A DNA stretch of 64,000 bases from the NCBI GenBank assembly GCA_032334235.1, contig JAVSGI010000005.1, forward strand, positions 558,001 to 622,000, written 5' to 3'. The notes beneath the pieces are model-generated. The model ran no database searches and was not told the DNA's origin. It saw nothing but the letters and a program-made list of their open reading frames with translations. This DNA comes from Paracoccaceae bacterium Fryx2 (GTDB lineage: Bacteria > Pseudomonadota > Alphaproteobacteria > Rhodobacterales > Rhodobacteraceae). How positions within the stretch are numbered: position 1 is the stretch's first letter; every line of letters begins with the position of its first letter. This document shows positions 37,342 through 44,893 of the stretch, piece after piece. The position numbers were made by a program, and so were the translations under genes.

Positions 37342-38139
37342 TCAGCCCACCAGGGATTCGGTGGAGGCAAAGAACATCGCCTGGCTGACCGCCGAGCAGA
37401 CCTGATCCTCGGTGAAGGGCTTGGTGATCAGGAAGGCCGGTTCGGGCCGTTCGCCCGACAGGAAACGCTCGGGGAAGGCGGTGATGAAGATCACCGGAAT
37501 GCCGGGAAAGCGGGCGAGGATGTCGTTCACGGCGTCGATGCCGGACGAACTGTCGGCCAGATGGATGTCGGCGAGGATGAGGTCCGGCCGGTCGCGCATC
37601 GCCAGTTTGACCGCCTCGTCGCGGGTGCGGGCGGTTCCGGTCACGCGGTGGCCGATGCCCTTGACGATATCGACGATGTCCATCGCGATGATCGCGTCAT
37701 CCTCGATCACCATCACCCGGCCTTCGACCGAATCTTCCATTTCGCGCAGGGCGGCGGCAATCAGGAGGCCCACGTCGTCGGTGGTCCGGTCGATGATCGC
37801 GGCGATGTCGTCGGGCGAGAAGCCTTCGATCACATGCAGCAGAAGCGCCTCGCGCGACTGCGGCGTAAGGTGCATCATGTGCGACTGCGCACTGGCCGAC
37901 AGACGGTTGTCGGGGTCGCCCAGGGGTGCGCCGACGCTTTGCCACACCAGGTGAAAGGCGCGAAACAGCGCGACCTTGGGGGAAACATCGGCATCAAGCG
38001 CCTGCTCGTCGTGCAGGATCGCCTCGAGCGTGGCCGCCGCATACCTGTCACCGCTGTCCTGGCTGCCGGTCAGGGCGCGGCCGTAGCGGCGCAGGTAGGG
38101 CAGGGCGGCGCGGATCGCGGCAGCTTTGGACGTGTGCAT
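37342..38139 (-). CDS. phyR: General stress response regulator PhyR
   Basis: A 265-residue anti-anti-sigma response regulator. The N-terminal ~130 residues mimic an EcfG sigma factor (AALPYLRRYGRALTGSQDSG, LTPQSREALLLHVIEGFSPD, DDIAAIIDRTTDDVGLLIAA). The C-terminal receiver has acidic pocket VIEDDAIIAMD, phospho-Asp in LILADIHLAD and Lys in ITKPFTED. When phosphorylated, PhyR binds NepR and frees EcfG. ATG 38139 has GGAG nine bases upstream; ATG 38163 is open but less well placed. It diverges from nepR-ecfG. Confidence 0.96.
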   Translation of the reverse strand: MHTSKAAAIRAALPYLRRYGRALTGSQDSGDRYAAATLEAILHDEQALDADVSPKVALFRAFHLVWQSVGAPLGDPDNRLSASAQSHMMHLTPQSREALLLHVIEGFSPDDIAAIIDRTTDDVGLLIAAALREMEDSVEGRVMVIEDDAIIAMDIVDIVKGIGHRVTGTARTRDEAVKLAMRDRPDLILADIHLADSSSGIDAVNDILARFPGIPVIFITAFPERFLSGERPEPAFLITKPFTEDQVCSAVSQAMFFASTESLVG

Positions 38140-38169
38140 GGGCAGGCTCCGGTTTTTTGACATTCCCGT

Positions 38170-38194
38170 GGAACAAACTCTCTGGCGTCGCGTT
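38170..38194 (+). promoter_or_regulatory. EcfG promoter for nepR-ecfG
   Basis: GGAAC-N16-CGTT, exact consensus, ending 32 bases before the nepR start codon: positive autoregulation of the sigma operon. Confidence 0.8.
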
Positions 38195-38201
38195 TGGTTC
38201 C
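38176..38201 (-). promoter_or_regulatory. Interlocked, weaker EcfG-type promoter for phyR
   Basis: On the minus strand GGAAC-N18-GTT, whose GGAAC lies just outside the -10 element of the nepR promoter and whose GTT falls next to that promoter's -35 element. The spacer is one base longer than the usual range. Confidence 0.45.
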
Positions 38202-38225
38202 AAGACAAAGTGCGCAAGGTAGAAA

Positions 38226-38417
38226 ATGTCGGGTGACATGACAAAGAAGATAAAGCGCGATGAAGAATCGCAGGGATCGAGACCGGCGCGCTCGGCATTG
38301 GCGAAGGAAATAGACGCGAACCTCAAGCGCGTCTATGCCGCAACGCTCAACGAAGAGGTGCCCGAACGGTTTCGCGCCCTGCTCGCGCAATTGCGGGAAA
38401 AGGAGGGCAAGCCGTGA
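38226..38417 (+). CDS. nepR: Anti-sigma factor NepR
   Basis: A 63-residue anti-sigma factor of EcfG. The family signature is IDANLKRVYAATLNEEVPER followed by FRALLAQLR, which wraps sigma regions 2 and 4. The N-terminus is charged and disordered. AAGG lies seven bases before ATG 38226; ATG 38238 is the alternative. The stop overlaps the GTG of ecfG by four bases (GTGA), keeping anti-sigma and sigma levels coupled. Confidence 0.95.
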   Translation: MSGDMTKKIKRDEESQGSRPARSALAKEIDANLKRVYAATLNEEVPERFRALLAQLREKEGKP

Positions 38418-38980
38418 GCGCCTCCGGCGCCGATCCGCGGGACGAAATCGTTATCCACATTCCGGCCCTGCGGGCATTCGCAATTTCCCTGACGCGCAAT
38501 CCGACTGCTGCAGACGATCTGGTACAGGATACCATCGTCAAGGCCTGGAGCAAGATCGACAGGTTCACGGCCGGAACCGACCTCAGGGCCTGGCTCTTCA
38601 CCATTCTGCGCAACACGTTCTTTTCCGACCGCCGCAAGGTCCGCCGCGAGGTGCCCGATCCCGACGGGCTGCACGCGGCCACGCTCAGCGTCAAGCCGGA
38701 TCACGACTCGCGCATTGCCTTCAGCGAGTTTCTCAAGGCCTTCAACGTCCTGTCGCCCGAGCACCGCGAGGTGCTGATCCTGGTCGGGGCGAATGGCTAT
38801 TCCTATGCCGAGGCGGCCGACATGATGGGCGTGGCCACCGGGACGGTGAAAAGCCGCGCGAACCGGGCACGGTCGCGGCTGTGCGAATTGCTGGGCATGT
38901 CCGGCACGGATGACGATCAGGCGCGGGCCGATGGCGCGACTTTTGCGGTGGTGCTTCGCTCGGGGCTGTCGTTGGCATGA
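38414..38980 (+). CDS. ecfG: General stress sigma factor EcfG
   Basis: A 188-residue ECF15 sigma factor. Region 2 shows LRAFAISLTRNPTAADDLVQ, TIVKAWSKIDRFTAGTDLR and AWLFTILRNTFFS; region 4 shows LSPEHREVLILVGANGYSYA and GVATGTVKSRANRARSRLCE. It directs RNA polymerase to GGAAC-N16/17-CGTT promoters, several of which are in this window. It starts at GTG 38414 within nepR and overlaps the following kinase gene by ATGA. Confidence 0.95.
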   Translation: MSASGADPRDEIVIHIPALRAFAISLTRNPTAADDLVQDTIVKAWSKIDRFTAGTDLRAWLFTILRNTFFSDRRKVRREVPDPDGLHAATLSVKPDHDSRIAFSEFLKAFNVLSPEHREVLILVGANGYSYAEAADMMGVATGTVKSRANRARSRLCELLGMSGTDDDQARADGATFAVVLRSGLSLA

Positions 38981-40737
38981 CGCCGGATGCGCCGCGCGGG
39001 CCGCTGCTCGGGCGCCTCGGGTTCAGATTGATGGTTGCCGTGGGGGTGGCGCTGACGCCGCTGGCGGTGGTTGCGTATTTTCAGGCCAGCGCGGTCGAGG
39101 GCGAGGCGCAGGCGCGCGCGCGGGCGGCGCTGTTCGGTGAAACGCTGCGGGCCGCGGCACCCCGGGTCGAGGCGATCACGCGGACCCGCGGGCTCGCCTC
39201 GGCGCTGGCGATGCGGCTGCCCGACGTGCTGGGCGACCCGGTTCGCTGTGGCGACGCGATGCGACAGCTTCTTGCGGCAGAGAAGAACCTGAGCTTTGCC
39301 GGGTTCATCGACACCGAAGGCCGGATGACCTGCACCTCAAACGGCGGGTCGGCCGATTTTTCGGAAAGCCCGCGCTTCAAGGCGCTTCTGGCCGACCCGA
39401 AAGAGACGATGACCGTCAACCCGCGCGGACCGATGAGCGGGGTATCGGTGCTGTTGGTCACCAACCCGGTCCGCGACCCGGCCGGAGGTCTGCTTGGCTT
39501 CCTGTCGCTGTCGATGCCGCATCAGGAGATGCAGCCGATCGCCGGCGGCGGCAGGGGCATCGATCATCTGCCGCTGGATCTGGTGACGTTCAACGGCGAA
39601 GGCGTGCCGCTGACCACGACGCTCGATCTTGCCACGGTGGAGACGCGCCTGCCGGTCGGCCGGCCGCTGGCCTCGCTGACGGGCGGGGTGCCGCTGATCT
39701 TCAACGGCACCATCGGCAGCGGGGCCGATCGCCTGTTCGCCGTGGTGCCGATCGTGCCGGAGGTGCTTTACGTTCTCAGTTCCTGGGCGCCGATCACCTC
39801 GCAGACCATGACCTTTGACGGGCTGGTGCCGCTCTGGGCCTTTCCGGCCGCGATGTGGCTGGCCAGCCTGCTGGTGGCCTGGCTCGCGGCCGAACGGCAG
39901 ACAATGCGCCACATCCGCGCCCTGCGCCGGTCGATCACGGCCTTTGCCGACGGCAACCGGATGGTGAAGCCGCCGTCAATGCTCCATGCCCCCAACGAAC
40001 TGCGGGACGTGGGCGATGCCTATGAACGTCTGGTCGAAAGCGTGCTGCATGACGAGGCGAGGCTGGAAGACACCATCCACCAGAAAGAGGTGCTGCTGCG
40101 CGAGGTGCATCACCGCGTGAAGAACAACCTGCAACTCATTGCATCCATAATGAATATCCAGATGCGCAAGGCGTTTAGCCCCGAGGCCAAGCTGCTGGTG
40201 AAGGGTCTGCACGACCGGGTGATGAGCCTTGCGACCGTGCACCGCGAGCTTTACCAGACCAGCGGCCTTACCGATGTCAGCGCGGACGAGCTGCTGTCCA
40301 CCATCGTGGCGCAGGTGTTGCGGATGGGCAGCGCCCCCGACCGCCAGATCGAGACCTCGGCCAGTTTCGACCCGATCCGGCTGACACCCGACCAGGCGGT
40401 GCCGCTGTCGCTGATCCTGACCGAGGCGCTGACCAACGTGCTGAAACATGCGGGCAAGGATGCCGACGGCCGGATCCGGCTTTCGGTGACGCTGCGCAGC
40501 GGCGGCGAAGGGCGCGCCATCCTGCGGGTGTCGAACAGCCTGCGCGACCTGCCGTCGAACGCCACGCCCGTGCCGGACATGGACAGCACCAACCTCGGCG
40601 AGCAGCTTCTGGCCGCCTTTGCGACGCAGCTTGGCGGCGACCTGTCCTTCACGCGCGCCGATGGCCAGTTCATCGTGACGCTCGATTTTCCGCTGCGGTC
40701 GCTGACCGAAGGCGAAGACCGCTTCACCGACGGCTGA
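38977..40737 (+). CDS. Sensor histidine kinase (HisKA_2/HWE type), likely PhyR kinase
   Basis: A 586-residue membrane kinase. The N-terminal span (LMVAVGVALTPLAVVAYF) is followed by an extracytoplasmic sensor of about 240 residues, a second span (WAFPAAMWLASLLVAWLA, about residue 295), a HAMP-like linker, and the HisKA_2 motif REVHHRVKNNLQLIASI (His near residue 375). The ATPase domain follows with ILTEALTNVLKHAG. HisKA_2/HWE kinases encoded beside phyR-nepR-ecfG typically phosphorylate PhyR. The ATG overlaps the ecfG stop, giving one nepR-ecfG-kinase operon. Confidence 0.93.
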   Translation: MTPDAPRGPLLGRLGFRLMVAVGVALTPLAVVAYFQASAVEGEAQARARAALFGETLRAAAPRVEAITRTRGLASALAMRLPDVLGDPVRCGDAMRQLLAAEKNLSFAGFIDTEGRMTCTSNGGSADFSESPRFKALLADPKETMTVNPRGPMSGVSVLLVTNPVRDPAGGLLGFLSLSMPHQEMQPIAGGGRGIDHLPLDLVTFNGEGVPLTTTLDLATVETRLPVGRPLASLTGGVPLIFNGTIGSGADRLFAVVPIVPEVLYVLSSWAPITSQTMTFDGLVPLWAFPAAMWLASLLVAWLAAERQTMRHIRALRRSITAFADGNRMVKPPSMLHAPNELRDVGDAYERLVESVLHDEARLEDTIHQKEVLLREVHHRVKNNLQLIASIMNIQMRKAFSPEAKLLVKGLHDRVMSLATVHRELYQTSGLTDVSADELLSTIVAQVLRMGSAPDRQIETSASFDPIRLTPDQAVPLSLILTEALTNVLKHAGKDADGRIRLSVTLRSGGEGRAILRVSNSLRDLPSNATPVPDMDSTNLGEQLLAAFATQLGGDLSFTRADGQFIVTLDFPLRSLTEGEDRFTDG

Positions 40738-40864
40738 CCCCGGCCCGGCCGCACCGCCAGGCCCGGGGTCGGGGCGCTCTGGCTGCGCCGGGGCACGGCA
40801 CCACCGGGGCAGCGTGGCACCGGCGAACGCCTGCCGGGCAAGCCCTCCGCCCCCCTTGGACCAG

Positions 40865-40889
40865 GGAACTTTTCGTGCCTGCCTGCGTT
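40865..40889 (+). promoter_or_regulatory. EcfG promoter for the DUF2383 gene
   Basis: GGAAC-N16-CGTT, exact consensus, ending 59 bases before the start codon. Confidence 0.7.
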
Positions 40890-40948
40890 TTGTCGGCGAT
40901 CCCGGGCCGAATGCACGCCCCGGGCCATGCAAGATGGAGACGACTCTG

Positions 40949-41383
40949 ATGGCAGACATCGAAGACGACATGGCGAAACTTCTGACCCAGGTGGTCGATG
41001 CCGAAGACGGCTACCGCGAGGGCGCCGAACTTGCCAAGACGCCGGACATGAAGGCCATGTTCGAGACACTGCGCAGCACCCACGCCGATCACATCATTGG
41101 CCTGAAGGCCGAGATGCGGGCGCTCGGGCTTGCCGCAGACGACGACACCTCGGCGCTGGCCGTCGTGCACAAGGCCATCCTGAACATCCGGTCGGTCTTC
41201 TCGGGTCTGGATCACGATGTTGTGCCTGGCCTGATCGACGGCGAGCGGCGCATCATCGAATCCTATGACGACCTGATCGCCAGGGTCGGCGCGGGGCAGA
41301 CCCTGCGTCAGGTTCTCGAATCCCAGCGCAACGCGCTGAACGAGCGGATCGCGAACCTTCAGGCATTCGGTCAGGCCGGATAA
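40949..41383 (+). CDS. DUF2383 ferritin-like protein (PA2169 family)
   Basis: A 144-residue helical protein with the DUF2383 pattern: LLTQVVDAEDGYREGAELA, then MFETLRSTHADHIIGLKAEM, LDHDVVPGLIDGERRIIESY, DDLIARV and a final RQVLESQRNALNERIANLQ. Acidic and His residues in paired helices suggest a ferritin-like di-metal bundle. ATG 40949 with GGAG eight bases upstream is chosen over ATG 40934. It is the second ferritin-like stress protein of the island, with its own EcfG-type promoter. Confidence 0.88.
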   Translation: MADIEDDMAKLLTQVVDAEDGYREGAELAKTPDMKAMFETLRSTHADHIIGLKAEMRALGLAADDDTSALAVVHKAILNIRSVFSGLDHDVVPGLIDGERRIIESYDDLIARVGAGQTLRQVLESQRNALNERIANLQAFGQAG

Positions 41384-41479
41384 CCGCCCGAGGGCACAAC
41401 CACCGGGTCGGTCCGACGGCACGGCCCGGTTTCCTTCCCCGTTTCCCCTCACCACCACCGTCATCCATGGGAGAGCAGA

Positions 41480-41758
41480 ATGTTCATCGAAATCCTCATC
41501 GCCCTGATAATCTTCGGTCTTCTGGGCAGCATCACCTACTACGGTTTCCGCGAGTCCAATCAGTCCGCCGAACGCCTTGCAAAGCACAGGCGCGAAGCCG
41601 AAGGCGGGCAGCCGCAGCATCCGGCCCCGAATCCCGCCCCGACTACGGCCCCGTCCATGAGTTCGGCCCCGACTCCGGCCCCGAATCCATCCATGGCTCC
41701 GGCGGTCAACCCGGCACAACAGCCCGCGCAGGATCCGGTGCGGAACCCGGTCCAGTAA
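41480..41758 (+). CDS. Small membrane-anchored Pro/Ala-rich protein
   Basis: A 92-residue protein: one N-terminal membrane span (MFIEILIALIIFGLLGSITY), a charged stretch (SAERLAKHRREAE) and a Pro/Ala/Asn-rich tail with repeated PAPNP and NPAQQPAQDP-like units. No family is recognised. A good ribosome site (GGAGAG) precedes the ATG, and a strong terminator follows the stop closely, supporting expression, perhaps together with the DUF2383 gene 96 bases upstream. Confidence 0.7.
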   Translation: MFIEILIALIIFGLLGSITYYGFRESNQSAERLAKHRREAEGGQPQHPAPNPAPTTAPSMSSAPTPAPNPSMAPAVNPAQQPAQDPVRNPVQ

Positions 41759-41799
41759 CAGCGGCACCGCGCCGCAACCCGGCGCCAGAGCCTTGCGGC

Positions 41800-41832
41800 A
41801 ACCCCGCGCGATGCCCATCGCGCGGGGTTTTT
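41800..41832 (+). terminator. Strong terminator closing the stress island
   Basis: AACCCCGCGCGAT, loop GCCC, ATCGCGCGGGGTT, then TTT: 13-bp stem. The following ~315 bases up to the AspT-type gene at 42149 are very GC-rich; I see no gene, promoter or repeat in them. Confidence 0.9.
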
Positions 41833-42148
41833 CGTGGGCACCGGCGCGCCCCGGCCTGTGCATCCGGCCGGAGCCGCCCTCTGCCCGCATCGCGGACGGC
41901 CGCGCGCCGGGCCGCGCGCGCGGGTCACGGCCTGCGGCGCGTGGCCGGCCGGGCAGCACCCGCCAGCGCCGCCACAGGCAAGGCGCTGCCCGCACCGGGG
42001 CAAATCCGCGCCCCGAAGACCGAATTTGCCGCACTGCGGCGGATTCCGGCCGCCGGGCATTGCCGGCCCCGGGTCCGGTCCGCTAGGACCGACTCTCCGC
42101 AGGCCGATGCCGACCCGACATCGGGCCTTCGGACAAGCGAGTGGTCCC

Positions 42149-43810
42149 GTGAGCGATATCGGCTTTTCCATCTTCCTGCTGTCGGTCATCGCCATCCTCG
42201 GCCTGCTGATCGGCGCGGTGCGCTTCAGGGGGGTGGGGCTGGGGATCGGCGGCGTGCTGTTCGGCGGCATCCTGGTCGGGCATGTCGTCCACCGCGGCGG
42301 CTGGGCGGTCGATCACGAGGCGCTGCGGTTCATCAAGGAATTCGGGCTGATCCTGTTTGTCTATGCGATCGGCAATCAGGTCGGACCGGGATTCTTTGCC
42401 TCGCTGCGCCGGGTCGGGTTCAGGCTCAACGCCCTTGCCGCCGCGATCGTGCTGATGGGCGCGCTGACCACGCTGGCGCTGCATTTCGGCCTCGGGGTCG
42501 CGCCGGAAATCCTGCTGGGGGTCTACTCGGGAGCCGTGACCAATACGCCGTCGCTTGCCGCCGGGCAGCAGATCATGGCCGAGCTTGGTCAGTCGGCCGC
42601 CAGCACCGGCACGCTGGCGCTGGGATATGCCATGGCCTATCCCTTCGGGATCGTGGGCATCCTTCTGTCGATGTGGCTGATCCGGGTCGGGTTCGGCATC
42701 CGGATCGAGGCCGAGGCGGCGGCGGAAAGGGTGGCGGACGAGGGCGGGCATGGCGGGTTGCTGGCGGCCAATGCGGCTGTCTGCAATGCCGTTCTCGACG
42801 GCATGACCTGCGCCGATCTGGCCGGGCTTGTCGGCGACACGGTGATCTGCTCGCGGCTCAAGTCGGGGGGCGTGCTGCGGGTGCCGGGCCCCGGGGTGCG
42901 CCTTGCGATGGGCGACGTGCTGCATCTGGTCGGGTCCGATCCGGCAGCCTTGCAGCGCGCGGTGCGGCTGATCGGGCAAGAGGTGGCGGACTCGCTGTCC
43001 ACCCGGGGCACCGGCTTCCGGTCGGAACGCGTGGTGGTCACCAGCGACGCAATCCTGGGCAGGCGGATCTCGGATCTCATGGCGCAGTCGCAGGGCAGCG
43101 TGGTGATCTCGCGGCTGCACCGCGCCGGGGTCGAGCTGGTGGCGCGCCCCGCCGCCGTGCTGCAGTTCGGCGACATCCTCAACATCGTCGGCCCCCGGGA
43201 GGAGATCGAGCGGCTTGCGGTGCGGGTCGGCAACGTGCCGTCCCGGCTCAACCAGGTGCAGATGCTGCCGATCTTCATCGGGATCTGCCTTGGCGTGCTG
43301 CTGGGGTCGCTGCCGATCGTGCTGCCGGGCATCCCGGCGCCGCTGCGGCTGGGGCTGGCGGGCGGGCCGCTGATCGTGGCGATCCTGCTGGCGCGTCTGG
43401 GCAGTCTGGGGCGGCTGCACTGGTTCATGCCGCCCAGCGCCAATCTGGCCCTTCGCGAACTGGGGATCGTGCTGTTCCTGGCCGTGGTCGGGTTCCAGTC
43501 CGGCGCGACCTTCGTGGCGACACTGCTGGATGGCGGCGTGGTCTGGATGGGCTATGGCGTGGCGATCACCCTGATCCCGCTGCTGAGCGTGGGCATCTTC
43601 GCGCGCCGGGTGCTGGGAATGAACTACCTCAGCCTGTGCGGGCTGCTGGCCGGCGCCACGACCAACCCGCCCGCGCTTGCCTTTGCCAATGCCGCGCACC
43701 CCGACTCGGATGCACCGGCGCAGGCCTATGCCGCGGTTTACCCGCTGGTGATGTTCCTGCGCATCCTCTCGCCCCAGATCCTGGCGATCATCCTGCTGAT
43801 GGGGGCATAG
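42149..43810 (+). CDS. AspT/YidE-type membrane transporter
   Basis: A 553-residue polytopic protein with the AspT/YidE duplication. An N-terminal membrane block ([20 protein letters not shown] to [10 protein letters not shown]) contains the first YidE/YbjL repeat with [11 protein letters not shown], two soluble TrkA_C/RCK_C-like domains follow (about residues 195-370), and a C-terminal membrane block has the matching [17 protein letters not shown]. AspT itself exchanges aspartate and alanine; the substrate here is unknown. GTG 42149 is the only start that gives the family N-terminus. Confidence 0.85.
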   Translation: MSDIGFSIFLLSVIAILGLLIGAVRFRGVGLGIGGVLFGGILVGHVVHRGGWAVDHEALRFIKEFGLILFVYAIGNQVGPGFFASLRRVGFRLNALAAAIVLMGALTTLALHFGLGVAPEILLGVYSGAVTNTPSLAAGQQIMAELGQSAASTGTLALGYAMAYPFGIVGILLSMWLIRVGFGIRIEAEAAAERVADEGGHGGLLAANAAVCNAVLDGMTCADLAGLVGDTVICSRLKSGGVLRVPGPGVRLAMGDVLHLVGSDPAALQRAVRLIGQEVADSLSTRGTGFRSERVVVTSDAILGRRISDLMAQSQGSVVISRLHRAGVELVARPAAVLQFGDILNIVGPREEIERLAVRVGNVPSRLNQVQMLPIFIGICLGVLLGSLPIVLPGIPAPLRLGLAGGPLIVAILLARLGSLGRLHWFMPPSANLALRELGIVLFLAVVGFQSGATFVATLLDGGVVWMGYGVAITLIPLLSVGIFARRVLGMNYLSLCGLLAGATTNPPALAFANAAHPDSDAPAQAYAAVYPLVMFLRILSPQILAIILLMGA

Positions 43811-43827
43811 GGCGCAGCGCCGCCCCG

Positions 43828-43883
43828 CACCGCGCGACCGGCGCGCAACACCGCCGGACGGCCAGCAACACCGCGCGACCGGC
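43828..43883. repeat. Short direct repeat in the gap before the ABC exporter
   Basis: CACCGCGCGACCGGC occurs at 43828-43842 and 43869-43883, about 41 bases apart. It lies in the 310-base gap 43811-44120, which otherwise shows no gene or clear promoter. Confidence 0.55.
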
Positions 43884-44120
43884 ACGCATCGCGGCAAGGA
43901 AGATCGGGCGGGTGCCCCGCAGCGCGCTTTGCCCGGCGCGGCCGATGGGCTACCATTCCTGCGACCATGCACTGCGGCACCCCGGCAGACATCGGCCGGA
44001 CAGCCCGTCCTTCGATGGCAGATATGCACCGGCAGGGGAGGTGCGGTTGATCTGGGTCAAAACGTCCGGTCCGCCAACCGGGCAGGATCGCGGCAAGCCG
44101 CATCGAACCGGAAGGCCAGG

Positions 44121-44888
44121 ATGACCCCCGATCCGCGTTCCCCTGCGCACAGCGACCCGGTCGGCCAGCCCCCCGCCGCCGCGCGCGCGGTCGTGTTCCG
44201 GACCGAAGGGGTGACCAAGGTCTATGCCAGCGGCAAGGTGACGGTGCGCGCCCTCGACGGGGTCGATCTGGTGCTTTACGCGGGCGAGCTGACGGTTCTG
44301 CTCGGCCCCTCGGGCAGCGGCAAGTCGACCCTGCTGAACATCCTCGGCGGGCTTGACCATGCCACCGCAGGCCGCGTGTGGTTCCGCGACACCGAGCTGA
44401 CCACGCTGGGGGACCGCGCGCTGACCCGCTACCGGCGCGACCATGTCGGCTTCGTGTTCCAGTTCTACAACCTGGTGCCCAGCCTGACCGCGCGCGAGAA
44501 CGTGCAGCTGGTCACCGATGTCGCCCGCGACCCGATGCCCGCGGAAGAGGCGCTGGACCTCGTGGGCCTCGGCCCGCGGATGGACCATTTCCCAGCGGAA
44601 ATGTCGGGCGGCGAGCAGCAGCGGGTGGCCATTGCCCGCGCCATCGCCAAGCGCCCGGAGATCCTTCTGTGCGACGAACCCACCGGCGCGCTGGACAGCA
44701 AGACCGGCGTGCAGGTGCTGGAGGCGCTGCAGCAGATCAACGACCGCTTCGGCACCACCACGGTGGTGATCACCCATAACGCCGAGATCCGGCGCATGGC
44801 GCATCGGGTGATCCGGTTCCAGGATGGCCGGATCGTGCAGGTCGAGGTCAACGCCGAACGCCTGGCCCCCGGCCAGATCGTGTGGTGA
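44121..44888 (+). CDS. ABC exporter ATPase (LolD/MacB-like)
   Basis: A 255-residue ATP-binding subunit. Walker A is GPSGSGKST, the Q-loop [16 protein letters not shown] is typical of LolD/MacB-type transporters, the signature is [14 protein letters not shown], and Walker B is [19 protein letters not shown] precedes the ATG. It forms an operon with an FtsX-like permease and an HlyD-type adaptor, the plan of a MacAB-like tripartite exporter. Confidence 0.92.
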   Translation: MTPDPRSPAHSDPVGQPPAAARAVVFRTEGVTKVYASGKVTVRALDGVDLVLYAGELTVLLGPSGSGKSTLLNILGGLDHATAGRVWFRDTELTTLGDRALTRYRRDHVGFVFQFYNLVPSLTARENVQLVTDVARDPMPAEEALDLVGLGPRMDHFPAEMSGGEQQRVAIARAIAKRPEILLCDEPTGALDSKTGVQVLEALQQINDRFGTTTVVITHNAEIRRMAHRVIRFQDGRIVQVEVNAERLAPGQIVW

Positions 44889-44893
44889 GGGCC

